Origin: Tropicimonas sediminicola
Lineage (GTDB): Bacteria > Pseudomonadota > Alphaproteobacteria > Rhodobacterales > Rhodobacteraceae
DNA length: 64,000 nucleotides
NCBI RefSeq assembly: GCF_900188335.1
Contig: NZ_FZOY01000005.1
Location: forward strand, 1-64,000
Reading direction: 5' to 3'
A program made the translations under genes and the position numbers. Numbering within the stretch: position 1 is the first letter of the stretch; every line of letters starts with the position of its first letter. The notes beneath the pieces were generated by a model, which was not told the origin of the DNA, searched no databases, and was given only the letters and a program-made list of their open reading frames with translations. Positions 15,441 through 24,466 of the stretch are shown in pieces.

Positions 15441-15651
15441 GGCATGCCGTGGCGACCGCCTGACGCCCTTGATCGGTGTGTCGCAGAATGTACGGCGCGG
15501 GGTGCCAGACCAGGCGCCAGGCAAGGCGGGCGGGACCGCGGCTCCCAAGGCCCGATGGTTTCGCGCATCCTCAGACGCCGCGCCACGTTCCCTTCTGGAA
15601 CAAGTCAGGTCAGCACGCCGGGACGGACGGGGCTCGCGGCACTCGAACGGA

Positions 15652-16368
15652 TCAGCGGCGCACGCTGACGTAGCCTCGCGTCTTGTCGTAGTTGTCACTG
15701 TCGACTGTATTCATCGCGTCGAACAGCGCGGCAGCTTCAACCCAGATCGGCGGGTACTTGTACCGCGACACGTCGAGGATGAGGAACCTGTCCGTATCCG
15801 CATCGTAGGCACCGAGCGGCGAGATGTGACCGCCGGTTTCCTGCTCGATCGCCGACCGCAGGTAGTTCACGAGAATGAAGTGTTCGTCGTCCGCTAGTTG
15901 CGTGATCGCGGTCTGTCGGAACGTGTCGAGGTCGGATTCCGACGCATGAACCACCTCGACAGCGAGGTCATGCGCAGCCAGAACGCCGCCGACCTCGTCG
16001 AGGGTCATTCCGTAGGGCGGATTGACGATCGCCTCGGCAGGCTTCACCGCCTCGGCAGCGGGCGTGAAGATGTTCTCCTGGTCGAACATCCCGAGGCCAA
16101 GGGTCATGTCCGACGCGGGACGCGGAATCTCGAGGGCGTTGAGCACCATCGCAATGGAGGCGGGTCCGCAATATGCGGGGTTGTCCTGCGTGGTGAAGTG
16201 AATGCTGAGCGGGAAGTAATCGGTGCTGGCCTCGGCCTCGATCAGAAGCGCCGCGCCCTCCGGCGTCGACAGGCTGATGATACTTTGGGGCAGCGGCAGG
16301 GTCTCGGCCTGCGCCGTGGAAAGAGCGGCGGCGAACGCGGTCACGGCAATGGCAGTCAGTCGTTTCAT
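15652..16368 (-). CDS. Phytochelatin-synthase-like cysteine peptidase, exported
   Basis: The 238-residue protein has a signal peptide (MKRLTAIAVTAFAAALSTAQ, cut near AQA) followed by a papain-like phytochelatin synthase domain. The Cys of NPAYCGPASIAMVLNAL, the His of GGHISPLGAY and the Asp of RFLILDVSRYKYPP form the catalytic triad. Bacterial short forms such as Nostoc alr0975 hydrolyse glutathione and lack the Cys-rich C-terminal half, as here. A periplasmic glutathione or peptide hydrolase is the likely activity. The start at 16368 was chosen to place the signal peptide at the N-terminus. It lies upstream of nothing on the same strand and downstream of osmC, 113 bases away. Confidence 0.85.
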   Translation of the reverse strand: MKRLTAIAVTAFAAALSTAQAETLPLPQSIISLSTPEGAALLIEAEASTDYFPLSIHFTTQDNPAYCGPASIAMVLNALEIPRPASDMTLGLGMFDQENIFTPAAEAVKPAEAIVNPPYGMTLDEVGGVLAAHDLAVEVVHASESDLDTFRQTAITQLADDEHFILVNYLRSAIEQETGGHISPLGAYDADTDRFLILDVSRYKYPPIWVEAAALFDAMNTVDSDNYDKTRGYVSVRR

Positions 16369-16481
16369 GTAGGGCACCCCCATGGGAAAAGGAGAAAGAC
16401 CAGCACGCTGAAATGCCGGCAGCATAGCACGCCGGAACGATCTTCCCTAACGTAACTTCTGACGGCGCAGCCGCCGCCACG

Positions 16482-16880
16482 TCATTCGGACTCGTCGAGA
16501 TCCAGGGTGATCTCGCAGTTCAGCGTATTGCTGACCGTGCAGATCGATTTGGCGCGCCGAAGCAGTTCGGCCGACCTGTCTGCATCGTCGCTCAGCTTCC
16601 CGACGACGCGAATGCCGATGGACCCAACCCGGTTCGGCAGGTCGGTCGCCTTGGTTCCGGTGACTTCCACCGAGAACGGCGGGAGCGGGCGCTCCTCGGC
16701 AACGATCTCGAGCGACTTCGCGATGCAGGCCCCGACGGATGCCAGGAGCAGCTCGACCGGTGTTCCTTGTGGCGGCGCGGCAGAGAACTCTCCGCCCTGT
16801 CCCGCGTAGGTCAGAGCCCCATCCATATCGAAACGGACAGAGATCGGGCCGAAGGTCTTCGCTTTGATCCTGATCCCCAT
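16482..16880 (-). CDS. OsmC-family peroxiredoxin-like protein
   Basis: The 132-residue protein is an OsmC/Ohr-fold protein, a thiol peroxidase family that reduces organic hydroperoxides. Both redox cysteines are present: one in VGACIAKSLEIV and one in KSICTVSNTL. The PVELLLASVGACIA helix is the family hallmark. It lacks Ohr-specific features, so YhfA/OsmC-type is more likely. It precedes the phytochelatin-synthase-like gene on the same strand, which would fit a thiol/stress theme, but the genes are 113 bases apart and may be separate transcripts. Confidence 0.85.
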   Translation of the reverse strand: MGIRIKAKTFGPISVRFDMDGALTYAGQGGEFSAAPPQGTPVELLLASVGACIAKSLEIVAEERPLPPFSVEVTGTKATDLPNRVGSIGIRVVGKLSDDADRSAELLRRAKSICTVSNTLNCEITLDLDESE

Positions 16881-17144
16881 GCACGGACCTCCCTAGGCAA
16901 GCAAACGCGTTGGTCCATATGCTGCGCCGGGGTCTCGATCGTCAATCGAATGCCGCTTGGCGTCGAGCCCGCAGTTGCACGGGTTTCCATCCGGGGACGA
17001 CCCGAGACGCCCACCCTCCGGTCGCTTGCCCCCGATTGCGCTTTCGCATAGGCCGCAGCGCGACTAAAATCTTCCGCAAGCCAACAACCGGGCAACGATC
17101 CGGAAATTCCCAACAGACAGGACTGAGGTCCAGGAGGTCACAAG

Positions 17145-18146
17145 ATGAAACACCTGATCGGTAGCCTTGCCACGGTGGCTGCTCTTTCCGCGTCGGCAGC
17201 GGTGGCGGAAGAGTGGCGGGTGAACAACTTCCTGCCGGAGACGCGCCCGGAATCGGCGGAACTCGAACGGTTTGTCGAAGAGGCGAACGAGGCCCTGGGC
17301 GGCGCGCACGAGCTGAAGCTCTACAGCGGCGGATCGCTGGGCCTGCCGAACACCGACACCCTGCGCTTCCTGCCCAAGGGGGCCGTCGAGATGAGCCTGA
17401 TGTGGGCGAACTATCTCGGCCGCGACGCGCCGGCGCTTAGCTCTGTCGTGGTTCAGGGCACCATCGGCTCGATCGAGGAATTCGAGAAGGCCATTCCGGT
17501 GGTGCAGGAGATCTACGAGGAGGAATTCGCAGACTGGGGCGTCTCCTCGGTGGGCTATGTCGCGATCCCGATGCTCATGGTTTCGGTCTTCTGCGGCGAG
17601 GAGCCGGTCAACACGCTGGACGACCTGAAGTCCAAGAAGCTCCGCGTCTGGGCGCGCGACCAGGTGGAGACCTTCACCCGGCTCGGCGTTTCGGCCCAGA
17701 TCATCCCGCAGGAAGAACTCTACGTGGCGATGAAGACCGGCGTCGTGGATTGCGCGCTCTACCCGGCGCTTTATGCACACACGATCTCCTTGCAGGAAGT
17801 GTCCAAACACGCGTCCTTCCTCTACCCGATGGCGTCCGGCCCCTATGTACTCGGCGTCGCTACCGACCGCTGGGAGGCCGCCGATCCTGCCTTCAAGGAG
17901 GCGGTGACCAAGGCCGCCGATGACCTGTGGAACCGCACGAACCAGTATGACGACGACCTCGAGCGCGAGATGCAGGCCCGCGAGGACCTGGTGGGGCAGG
18001 GTCTCACCTGGGGCGAGGATTTCCCGGAAGCAGACCGCGCGCTTTTCGTCGAGGCGGTGACGGAAGTCTGGGCCGAGCTGGCGGAAGAGGCCGGCGGCAA
18101 CGCCATGGGCTACCGCGAGCGCGTCCTCGAAGCGCTGGGCCGGTAA
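17145..18146 (+). CDS. TRAP transporter substrate-binding protein (DctP family)
   Basis: The 333-residue periplasmic protein has a signal peptide (cut after AVAEE region, ~residue 21) and the DctP fold. Typical sites are YSGGSLGLPNTDTLRFLPKG, a domain hinge with LDDLKSKKLRVWARD carrying the conserved substrate-binding Arg, and MKTGVVDCALYP. It delivers an organic acid or similar solute to the DctQM membrane complex encoded directly downstream. The substrate cannot be read from sequence. A good GGAGG (AGGAGGTCACAAG) precedes the start. First gene of a three-gene operon. Confidence 0.9.
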   Translation: MKHLIGSLATVAALSASAAVAEEWRVNNFLPETRPESAELERFVEEANEALGGAHELKLYSGGSLGLPNTDTLRFLPKGAVEMSLMWANYLGRDAPALSSVVVQGTIGSIEEFEKAIPVVQEIYEEEFADWGVSSVGYVAIPMLMVSVFCGEEPVNTLDDLKSKKLRVWARDQVETFTRLGVSAQIIPQEELYVAMKTGVVDCALYPALYAHTISLQEVSKHASFLYPMASGPYVLGVATDRWEAADPAFKEAVTKAADDLWNRTNQYDDDLEREMQAREDLVGQGLTWGEDFPEADRALFVEAVTEVWAELAEEAGGNAMGYRERVLEALGR

Positions 18147-18160
18147 GCGGACCCGTTCCG

Positions 18161-18700
18161 ATGGCCCGATCCCCAGCCGCCCTCGTGGCGCAGGCCCTGC
18201 GCGGCCTCGCCCTTGCCTGCGCCATCGCGGCCTCGCTGGGGCTCGCGGCCATCGTCTGCATCATCTCGGCCAGCGTGGTGATGCGAAAGCTCGGCACACC
18301 GCTGCACGTGACCGAGGAGGTCGTGGGCCTGTTGCTCAGCGTCTCGCTGCTGCTCGCCCTGCCCATGGTCACCCTGCGCGCCCAGCATGTCCGCGTGGCC
18401 CTGCTCTACAACGCGACGCGCGGCGCCGGGCGCCGGGCGTTGCAGGTTCTGGGGCTGGTGCTGAGCCTCGTCTTCTTCGGGTGGCTGATGATCGAGATCG
18501 TGCCCTGGTTCGAATTCGCCTTCGACCGCAACCTCAAGACGCAAACCTCGCGCCTGCTGCTCTACCCGTGGATGGCGGTGATGCCCGTGACCGTGGCGCT
18601 GACCATGGCGATCCTGCTGGCCCGGCTGACGGGCCTTTTGCCCGAGCCGCAGCCAGAGGCGCAGCCGGGCTTTACCGACCAAGGCGAGACACCGACCTGA
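18161..18700 (+). CDS. TRAP transporter small permease (DctQ family)
   Basis: The 179-residue protein has four predicted membrane segments, as expected for DctQ. These are ALACAIAASLGLAAIVCIIS, VGLLLSVSLLLALPMV, LQVLGLVLSLVFFGWLMIEI and MPVTVALTMAILLARL. The motif VVMRKLGTPLHVTEEV after the first span matches the family. It bridges the binding protein and the large permease. It starts 14 bases after dctP, and its TGA overlaps the ATG of dctM (TGATG), so translation is coupled. Confidence 0.88.
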   Translation: MARSPAALVAQALRGLALACAIAASLGLAAIVCIISASVVMRKLGTPLHVTEEVVGLLLSVSLLLALPMVTLRAQHVRVALLYNATRGAGRRALQVLGLVLSLVFFGWLMIEIVPWFEFAFDRNLKTQTSRLLLYPWMAVMPVTVALTMAILLARLTGLLPEPQPEAQPGFTDQGETPT

Positions 18701-19989
18701 TGTTCTGGACGACCCTGATTGGCGGCCTCGTTGTCACTGCGGGCACGGGCATGGCGCTCGGTGCAGCGCTCGGCCTGACCGGGCTTGTGATCCTGCATTT
18801 CTTCTCCAATGGCGCGACCTCGCTTGCAGTCGACGCCATCTGGAACGTGTTCAACTCCTTCACGCTCAGCGCCGTGCCGGTGTTCATCCTGCTGGGAGAG
18901 ATCCTGCTGCGCAGCGGGGTCAGCGAACGCGCCTACACGGCTTTCTCGCCGCTGTTCCGGCGCGTGCCTGGCGGATTGCTGCACACCAACATTGCGGTCT
19001 GCACCCTGTTCGGGGCGGTGAGCGGCTCCAGCCTGTCCACGGCGGCGGCAGTGGGCTCGGTCGCCTACCCCGAGATGACCCGGCGTGGCTACAACAAGGA
19101 CATGGTCGTGGGCAGCCTTGCCGGCGGCGGCACGCTCGGCCTGCTGATCCCGCCGAGCCTTTCCTTCCTGATCTACGGCGCGCTGACGGAGACCTCGATC
19201 GGTCGGCTGTTCGCCGCGGGCATCGTCCCGGGGCTGATGGTGGGCGGGCTCTTCATGGCCTACCTGCTGATCCGGTGCGCCCGGAACCCCGCGCTCGCCC
19301 CGCGCGACGCAAGCCAGTCCTCGCTGCTCGAGATCCTTGCCGGGTTCCGCCATATCTGGCCGATCCTCGCGCTGATCGCGGCGGTCATCGGCAGCATCAT
19401 CGGCGGACTCGCGACACCCACGGAATCCGCCGGCCTCGGGGTGATCTTCGCCATCGTGCTCACCTCGATCTGGGGCGACTTCACCTTCCGCAAGCTGCTG
19501 GACGCAATCTACCATTCGGCGCTGCTTTTCGCCTCGGTCGGCTTCCTGGTGCTGGGGGCCACGATCCTTGCGAAATCCGTGAGCATTCTGGGTGTGCCTC
19601 AACAGATCCTCGAAGTCGTCGCAGACAGCGGCCTCGGTGCGAACTCGGTGCTCCTGATCGTCGTGCTGGTCTACCTGCTGTTGGGGTGTTTCTTCGACGG
19701 CCTCTCCCTGATGATCATGACCTTGCCGGTGGTCTTCCCGCTCCTGACGGGGCTCGGCTTCGATCCGATCTGGATCGGCGTGATCATCACCATCGTCATC
19801 GAGATCGGCCAGGTGACGCCCCCGGTGGGTCTGAACCTCTCGGTTCTGACGGCATTGACTAACAACGAAGTGAGCTTCGGCCGCGTGGCAATCGCGACGG
19901 TCCCCTACTGGCTGATCCACCTCTTCGCGATCTTCCTGCTGACCCTGTTCCCGGTCCTCGCGCTGTTTCTGCCCAATCTGCTGTTCTGA
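18700..19989 (+). CDS. TRAP transporter large permease (DctM family)
   Basis: The 429-residue protein is the main channel subunit, with about 12 hydrophobic segments along its length. Family signatures include AVSGSSLSTAAAVGSVAYPEM (the dicarboxylate-transporter GxSGSS region), GGTLGLLIPPSLSFLIYG and the C-terminal VIEIGQVTPPVGLNL. It couples sodium influx to uptake of the substrate bound by DctP. The start overlaps the dctQ stop. A GC-rich stem-loop follows at 19997-20014. Confidence 0.92.
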   Translation: MFWTTLIGGLVVTAGTGMALGAALGLTGLVILHFFSNGATSLAVDAIWNVFNSFTLSAVPVFILLGEILLRSGVSERAYTAFSPLFRRVPGGLLHTNIAVCTLFGAVSGSSLSTAAAVGSVAYPEMTRRGYNKDMVVGSLAGGGTLGLLIPPSLSFLIYGALTETSIGRLFAAGIVPGLMVGGLFMAYLLIRCARNPALAPRDASQSSLLEILAGFRHIWPILALIAAVIGSIIGGLATPTESAGLGVIFAIVLTSIWGDFTFRKLLDAIYHSALLFASVGFLVLGATILAKSVSILGVPQQILEVVADSGLGANSVLLIVVLVYLLLGCFFDGLSLMIMTLPVVFPLLTGLGFDPIWIGVIITIVIEIGQVTPPVGLNLSVLTALTNNEVSFGRVAIATVPYWLIHLFAIFLLTLFPVLALFLPNLLF

Positions 19990-19996
19990 CCGAAGC

Positions 19997-20014
19997 GACC
20001 GCTCGGGAGCGGTC
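19997..20014. terminator. GC-rich stem-loop after the TRAP operon
   Basis: GACCGCT and AGCGGTC form a perfect 7-base stem around CGGG, seven bases after the dctM stop. There is no U-run, so it is not a classical intrinsic terminator. It may end or protect the transcript between two convergent genes. Confidence 0.45.
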
Positions 20015-20027
20015 CCCGACCTGCCCG

Positions 20028-20660
20028 CTATCGCAGGGCGCGGCGGCTGCGCAGAGGTTCTGCCTCGACGGCTTCTCTCTGGACGAACTTCAGATGGCCG
20101 ATCGCGGGGCGGAACGTTGCGTGCCGGTCGTTGTGCTCGAGGTGATCCGCGATCTTGAGAAGATTGATCGGGTGCTTCGCGACGAGGACACGGATCCGTT
20201 CCACCGCATCCTCCACCGGGTAGCTATCGATGAACTGGCAGGCGACCTGCGTCGGCGTCAGCAGGACATAGTCCCGGGACCGGCGTGACAGGTAGCGCGC
20301 GGCGTCGAATGGAGATGCGCCGAGGCTGTGCTGCTTGGGCATCACAACCCGCACATCCGCGGATCGGTTCTCGATGACCGCCCCGGAGACCTGCCGGAAG
20401 CCGAGGGGTTCAAGCCCTCGGACAGCGCGCCGCCGCATCGGGCCGGTCAGCATGTCCAGATCGGCGCGGTCGTATTTCAGGTCGTCGAACACCGAGATCA
20501 GGCGAAGGTCCGGGTCGGCGATCGACAGATAGGGGTCGCGGTCCAGCGCCCGCATCCGGCTGGCCAGCCCCGTGTCGACCTCGTCCTCGCATTCGGCCGA
20601 CGCTCCCTCGGCGCGGGGGAGACCGACCAGACCAAAAAATGCAATCAGGTTTCGGATCAT
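20028..20660 (-). CDS. Exported protein of unknown function
   Basis: The 210-residue product begins with a probable signal peptide (MIRNLIAFFGLVGLPRAEGA). The start at 20660 was chosen because it places this segment at the N-terminus; the frame is open further upstream. I recognise no family. The mature part is mixed alpha/beta, with segments such as VRVVMPKQHSL, YVLLTPTQVACQFIDSYP and VEDAVERIRVLVAKHP. One Cys near the mature N-terminus and one at CQF might form a disulfide. It is convergent with the TRAP operon. Confidence 0.55.
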   Translation of the reverse strand: MIRNLIAFFGLVGLPRAEGASAECEDEVDTGLASRMRALDRDPYLSIADPDLRLISVFDDLKYDRADLDMLTGPMRRRAVRGLEPLGFRQVSGAVIENRSADVRVVMPKQHSLGASPFDAARYLSRRSRDYVLLTPTQVACQFIDSYPVEDAVERIRVLVAKHPINLLKIADHLEHNDRHATFRPAIGHLKFVQREAVEAEPLRSRRALR

Positions 20661-20842
20661 GGGGCGCCCCTCTCGCTCTTCATCCACCTCGATATGCGCC
20701 GATCCTCGGCTTCCCGGCGCTGCCTCGCCATCGAAGCCACCGCCCCTGGCTCGGGCGGCTGCGCCCTGCAAGGACAGATCGTGGAGTCGACACTCTTCAC
20801 CTGTGATCTAGATCGCCTAGAGTAACGGAAAAGAACGGAAGC

Positions 20843-21091
20843 GTGGGCGGCCTGGAGATGCTGGAAGAGAAACGGAAAGATCTCGACACCGAGAAGCAGA
20901 AAGCGCTGCTGCAGCGCATGCTCACAGAGCTGAGCCGAGCGAACCCGGATCTCTATTATCGCTCCACCAGCGAGATTGCTTCGTACATCGAACGCTATGT
21001 GGCCGAGGAGGCCTCCCTGCTCGTCGAAGAGCGTGCCCTTCTCGAGCGTCTCAACCAGCGCGACATCCAGATCCTGCTGAGTTTGAACTAG
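20843..21091 (+). CDS. Small hypothetical protein, helical
   Basis: The 82-residue product begins at a GTG (20843) or at the ATG at 20858. It is highly charged and predicted almost entirely helical (KRKDLDTEKQKALLQRMLTE, YVAEEASLLVEERALLERLN), probably forming a coiled coil. No family is recognised. It stands alone between a minus-strand gene and the DUF1194 gene. Codon use looks normal for the genome, which supports a real gene. Confidence 0.5.
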   Translation: MGGLEMLEEKRKDLDTEKQKALLQRMLTELSRANPDLYYRSTSEIASYIERYVAEEASLLVEERALLERLNQRDIQILLSLN

Positions 21092-21256
21092 ACGCCACAG
21101 CCGCGTCGGCCCTTTGAGCGACGAGAATCCGACCCATAGGGCGCACTGTCAGTCCCCAGTTGGAAGCAGGCTGGGGAGAGACCGGCGACGCGGCATCGGT
21201 GGCGAAGGGAGAGGCCACGGTTGATCGAGGGGGGATGCCTGGCGCATCCTTGGACC

Positions 21257-22051
21257 ATGCGCAGACTCGCCGCCCTGTTGTGTGCCGGATTGCTCGCCTC
21301 GCCCGCTGTCGCCGAGGGGGTCGAGGTGGATCTCGAACTGGTGCTGATGGTCGATGTCTCCCGGTCCATGACGGAGAACGAGCTCGAGATTCAGCGCCAG
21401 GGATACGCGGCCGCCCTGCAATCGGACGCGGTCTATGCCGCGGTTCAGTCCGGCCTGCTGCAGCGGGTCGCCCTGAGCTATGTGGAGTGGGCCGGCACGC
21501 AGGAGGTGATCGTCGACTGGCGCCTTCTGGAGACGCGGGAGGATCTAGCCGCCTTCGCAGAGACGCTGAGCGCGCAGTTCAACCCGGCGCTGAGGCGCAC
21601 GTCCATCTCCGAGGCATTGATCTTTGGCGCGGAGATGATCGAGGGGAACGGCTACGAGGGGCTCCGGCGGGTGATCGACATCTCCGGCGATGGTCCCAAC
21701 AACCAGGGGCGCCCGGTGACCCAGGCCCGCGACAGCGTCCTGGCGAAGGGCATCGTCATCAACGGGCTTCCGCTCATGACGCGCGAGGGCCTCGGGAGCG
21801 ACTGGCATCTCGAGGGGCTCGACGTCTATTACGAGACCTGTGTCACCGGCGGCGCGGGTTCCTTCGTGATTCCGGTCGTGGACTGGGCCGATTTCGCCGA
21901 AGCCGTGCGGCGCAAGCTGATCCTGGAGATGGTCGGCGGACCGCCGTCGGAGACGCTGGTTCCGGTGCAGCTGAGCCGCCGGGACCCGACCGATTGCCTG
22001 ATCGGAGAGAAGATCTGGCGGGACCGCCGCTACGACTGGAACGAGCCCTAG
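21257..22051 (+). CDS. DUF1194 domain protein (von Willebrand factor A-like), exported
   Basis: The 264-residue protein has a signal peptide (MRRLAALLCAGLLASPAVAE) and a DUF1194 domain, which adopts a vWA-like fold. The metal-dependent adhesion motif is DVSRSM in LVLMVDVSRSM. RTSISEALIFGAEMI and VIDISGDGPNN match the family's second and third metal-site loops. Such proteins are frequent in Rhodobacterales and Rhizobiales; their role is unknown, perhaps protein-protein binding in the periplasm. ATG 21257 is chosen over an upstream GTG-type start because it begins the signal peptide. Confidence 0.85.
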   Translation: MRRLAALLCAGLLASPAVAEGVEVDLELVLMVDVSRSMTENELEIQRQGYAAALQSDAVYAAVQSGLLQRVALSYVEWAGTQEVIVDWRLLETREDLAAFAETLSAQFNPALRRTSISEALIFGAEMIEGNGYEGLRRVIDISGDGPNNQGRPVTQARDSVLAKGIVINGLPLMTREGLGSDWHLEGLDVYYETCVTGGAGSFVIPVVDWADFAEAVRRKLILEMVGGPPSETLVPVQLSRRDPTDCLIGEKIWRDRRYDWNEP

Positions 22052-22080
22052 GGCGCCGGTCTTCGCGCTGGGCCAGGGGC

Positions 22081-23109
22081 TCACACGTTCTCGGAGGTGT
22101 AGATCTCGAAGCCGAGCGCGACGCGTTGCGCCCCGGCGTCGACGCCGCCCTTCTTTACGCGGATCATCGTGTCGATCGTCTCGCGGGCAAAGCGTTCCAG
22201 AGGATGCGAGATCACCATCTTCAACGTGCCATCGATCAACGCCTCGCGGGTCGCGTCGAACAGCTCGTATCCGACAGCGACGAAGTCCTCCCGCTTGTCC
22301 GCCTCCCGGAGCGCCGCCAGCGCCCCGGTTATGCCGCCGCCCGAGATGAACAGGCCGCACAGGTTCGGATGATCGCGAAACAGGGCTTCGACCATCTCGC
22401 GGGCAACCGCCGCGGATTCGTAAGTCGCGAGCGGTTCGAGAGGGGTGAAGCCGGTGTTGTGCTCGCGGAAATACGAGCGGAAGCCGCTCTCGTTCATCTC
22501 CTGGTTCCGGTACCGGTGGTTGCCGACGAGGATGCCGATCTCTCCCGGCGTCCGGACCATGTTGTCGAAGGCCCAGGCCGCGGTGCGCCCGACCATCCAG
22601 CTGTCGAGCCCGACAAAGCTGACGTTGGCGCGCGCCGAGAGCGGCGCGATCAGCGCGACGACGGGAACGCCGCTGCCCGCCACGGTGTCGATCGCGTCGG
22701 CGACCCGCGGATGCTGCGCCGCCACGAGGGCCACGGCGTCGCATGACGTGCCGAGGTCGATCAGGCGGGCGGCGATGTTGTCGGGCGACAGATCGTCCAG
22801 GTATTCCAGATCGAGCTCGATCTGGTTGTCGGACCGGCGCCGGACCTCCTGTCGCAGGGCGCTGCCGAGGTTGCGATAGAAGGCGCGCCCGCCTTGCTGC
22901 AGCAGAACGCCGAGCCTGTGGGTGTCACGCCCCTTGCGGACCGAGCTTTCGATCGTGCCAAGACCGTAGAAGCCGATCTCCTCGGCCGTGGCGAGGACAT
23001 GCTCGCGCGTGTGCTTGCGAACCGAATCGGGGCGGTTCAGCACGCGGTTGACCGTCGAGACGGACACGTCCGCCGCCTTTGCCAGATCGCTGATCGTCAG
23101 TCGTTTCAC
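22081..23109 (-). CDS. LacI-family transcriptional regulator, paralogue A
   Basis: The 342-residue protein has an N-terminal LacI HTH (TISDLAKAADVSVSTVNRVL) and a periplasmic-binding-protein-like sensor domain. The GTG start at 23109, with AGGGG seven bases upstream, is preferred to an upstream ATG because it aligns with its paralogue at 27944-28972. The two are the same length and about two-thirds identical by eye, sharing for example NQEMNESGFRSYFREHN and VISHPLERFARET. The recognition helices are nearly the same, so their operators should be too. It is divergent from the desaturase/ferredoxin operon and probably controls it, responding to a sugar or cyclitol. Confidence 0.92.
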   Translation of the reverse strand: MKRLTISDLAKAADVSVSTVNRVLNRPDSVRKHTREHVLATAEEIGFYGLGTIESSVRKGRDTHRLGVLLQQGGRAFYRNLGSALRQEVRRRSDNQIELDLEYLDDLSPDNIAARLIDLGTSCDAVALVAAQHPRVADAIDTVAGSGVPVVALIAPLSARANVSFVGLDSWMVGRTAAWAFDNMVRTPGEIGILVGNHRYRNQEMNESGFRSYFREHNTGFTPLEPLATYESAAVAREMVEALFRDHPNLCGLFISGGGITGALAALREADKREDFVAVGYELFDATREALIDGTLKMVISHPLERFARETIDTMIRVKKGGVDAGAQRVALGFEIYTSENV

Positions 23110-23149
23110 TGTCTGCCCCTGCGCCACCTTGGCGCCATGTATCTCATTT

Positions 23150-23167
23150 TGACATATCGAAATGTCA
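23150..23167. promoter_or_regulatory. Candidate LacI-type operator between lacI-A and the hydroxylase operon
   Basis: TGACAT-ATCGAA-ATGTCA is an inverted repeat of 6+6+6, 41 bases upstream of the regulator start and about 100 upstream of the hydroxylase start. A related half, CGAAATGACAT on the minus strand, overlaps the leader of the paralogous regulator near 28972. The position suits autoregulation and control of the divergent operon. The link to either LacI protein is inferred. Confidence 0.35.
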
Positions 23168-23267
23168 TTTTGAAACAAAAAGCGGCGGCGCGTGAGATGA
23201 TGTTGATCGGTTTCCGGTCATGATGCCACAGAAGACGCTATGCATCGGCACCTGGGAGGAGCGATCC

Positions 23268-24293
23268 ATGGACGATCTCAAGTACGGGACCCGTGACAAG
23301 CGCGGCAACTGGACCCCGCTGAAACCGGCGGAGCCGGCCCCGATCTGGCACTGGCCGTTCAGCCTTTCCAAGGTGCTTTCCTGGATCCCGGAATACCTGT
23401 GGCCGTGGAACGCCTTCCACCTCGCGACCGCGCTTCTCTGGGTGCTGGTCCTGATCCCGAGCTGGGAGAGCCTCGCGACGCTGTCTCTGGCGAACTACGC
23501 CTATCTCTACGCCCTGAATGCGGTGGGGATGTTCGTGTTTCTCGGCAGCTTCGAGTTCGTCTATTACATCAAGCGCAAGCAGGAGAACCGTTTCAAGTAC
23601 AACGGGAAATTCCCTGCCGACCATCCGTCCGACGTGTTCTGGTTCAAGAGCCAGAACCTCGACAACTTCCTGCGGTCCTTCCTGATCACCATCCCGCTCT
23701 GGACCGTCGTCGAGATCGTGCTGCTCTGGGCCTATGCCAACAGCTGGGCCGTCTGGCTGCCCTGGACCACCCATTGGCTCTGGCTGAGCTTCGTGGTCCT
23801 GATGGCGCCGGCCGTGCACGAGGTCTATTTCTTCTTCCTGCACCGGGCCATCCACTGGCCGCCGCTCTACAAGCATATCCACTCCGTGCACCACAACTCG
23901 ATCAACCCGAGCCCGTGGTCGTCGCTGAGCATGCATCCGGGCGAGGGCTTTCCCTACATGGCAGAGGCCTGGCTGCACCTGCTGATCCCGTCGAACCCGA
24001 TCTGTGCCTATTTCACGCTGCACTCGGTGGGATTTGGCGCGGTGAACGGGCACCTGGGCTTCGAGAAGTTCGAACTGACCGAGAACCGGACGCTCGATAG
24101 CCACGCCTATGTCCATTACCTGCACCACAAGTATTTCGAGGTGAACTACGGCGGCGACGGGCTGGTCCCCCTCGATAAGCTCTTCGGCACCTGGCACGAC
24201 GGTTCGAAGGAATCCGACGAACGGATGAAGGAACGCTTCCGCAAGAAGAAGGATCGCCTGAAGGCCAAGCAGGCCGCCACCCCGGCGGAATAG
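23268..24293 (+). CDS. Sterol desaturase / fatty acid hydroxylase superfamily di-iron oxygenase (MocD-like role)
   Basis: The 341-residue integral membrane protein is of the PF04116 family. Hydrophobic segments lie around residues 45-60, 75-95, 135-155 and 165-185. The histidine clusters that bind two irons are complete: HRAIH (HxxxH), HSVHH (HxxHH) and HYLHH (HxxHH), plus HAYVH just before the last. These enzymes insert oxygen using electrons from a ferredoxin. The Rieske ferredoxin and FAD reductase that could supply them are the next two genes. In the rhizobial rhizopine system MocD is the oxygenase of an analogous set; equivalence here is by context. The start has GGGAGGAG upstream. Confidence 0.85.
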   Translation: MDDLKYGTRDKRGNWTPLKPAEPAPIWHWPFSLSKVLSWIPEYLWPWNAFHLATALLWVLVLIPSWESLATLSLANYAYLYALNAVGMFVFLGSFEFVYYIKRKQENRFKYNGKFPADHPSDVFWFKSQNLDNFLRSFLITIPLWTVVEIVLLWAYANSWAVWLPWTTHWLWLSFVVLMAPAVHEVYFFFLHRAIHWPPLYKHIHSVHHNSINPSPWSSLSMHPGEGFPYMAEAWLHLLIPSNPICAYFTLHSVGFGAVNGHLGFEKFELTENRTLDSHAYVHYLHHKYFEVNYGGDGLVPLDKLFGTWHDGSKESDERMKERFRKKKDRLKAKQAATPAE

Positions 24294-24466
24294 GCCGCAG
24301 GTGACCGGGCCGGCGGCGGCGGCCCTCCCCCGCCGCCGTTGCGCCCATTCACGAACACCGAAGTCCCGGCTTCCTGCCCCGTCTCCGGCGGGCGCAACCG
24401 GATATCGCACATCGAGATCACGAGCCCCGTCAGTGCGGGCGCCCTTGGAACCAGGAGGAGAGAGAC

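Noticed and set aside
18562-19920. Minus-strand frame opposite dctM
   Set aside because: Rich in Gln, Asp, His and Arg, typical of antisense of a membrane protein gene; no motif.
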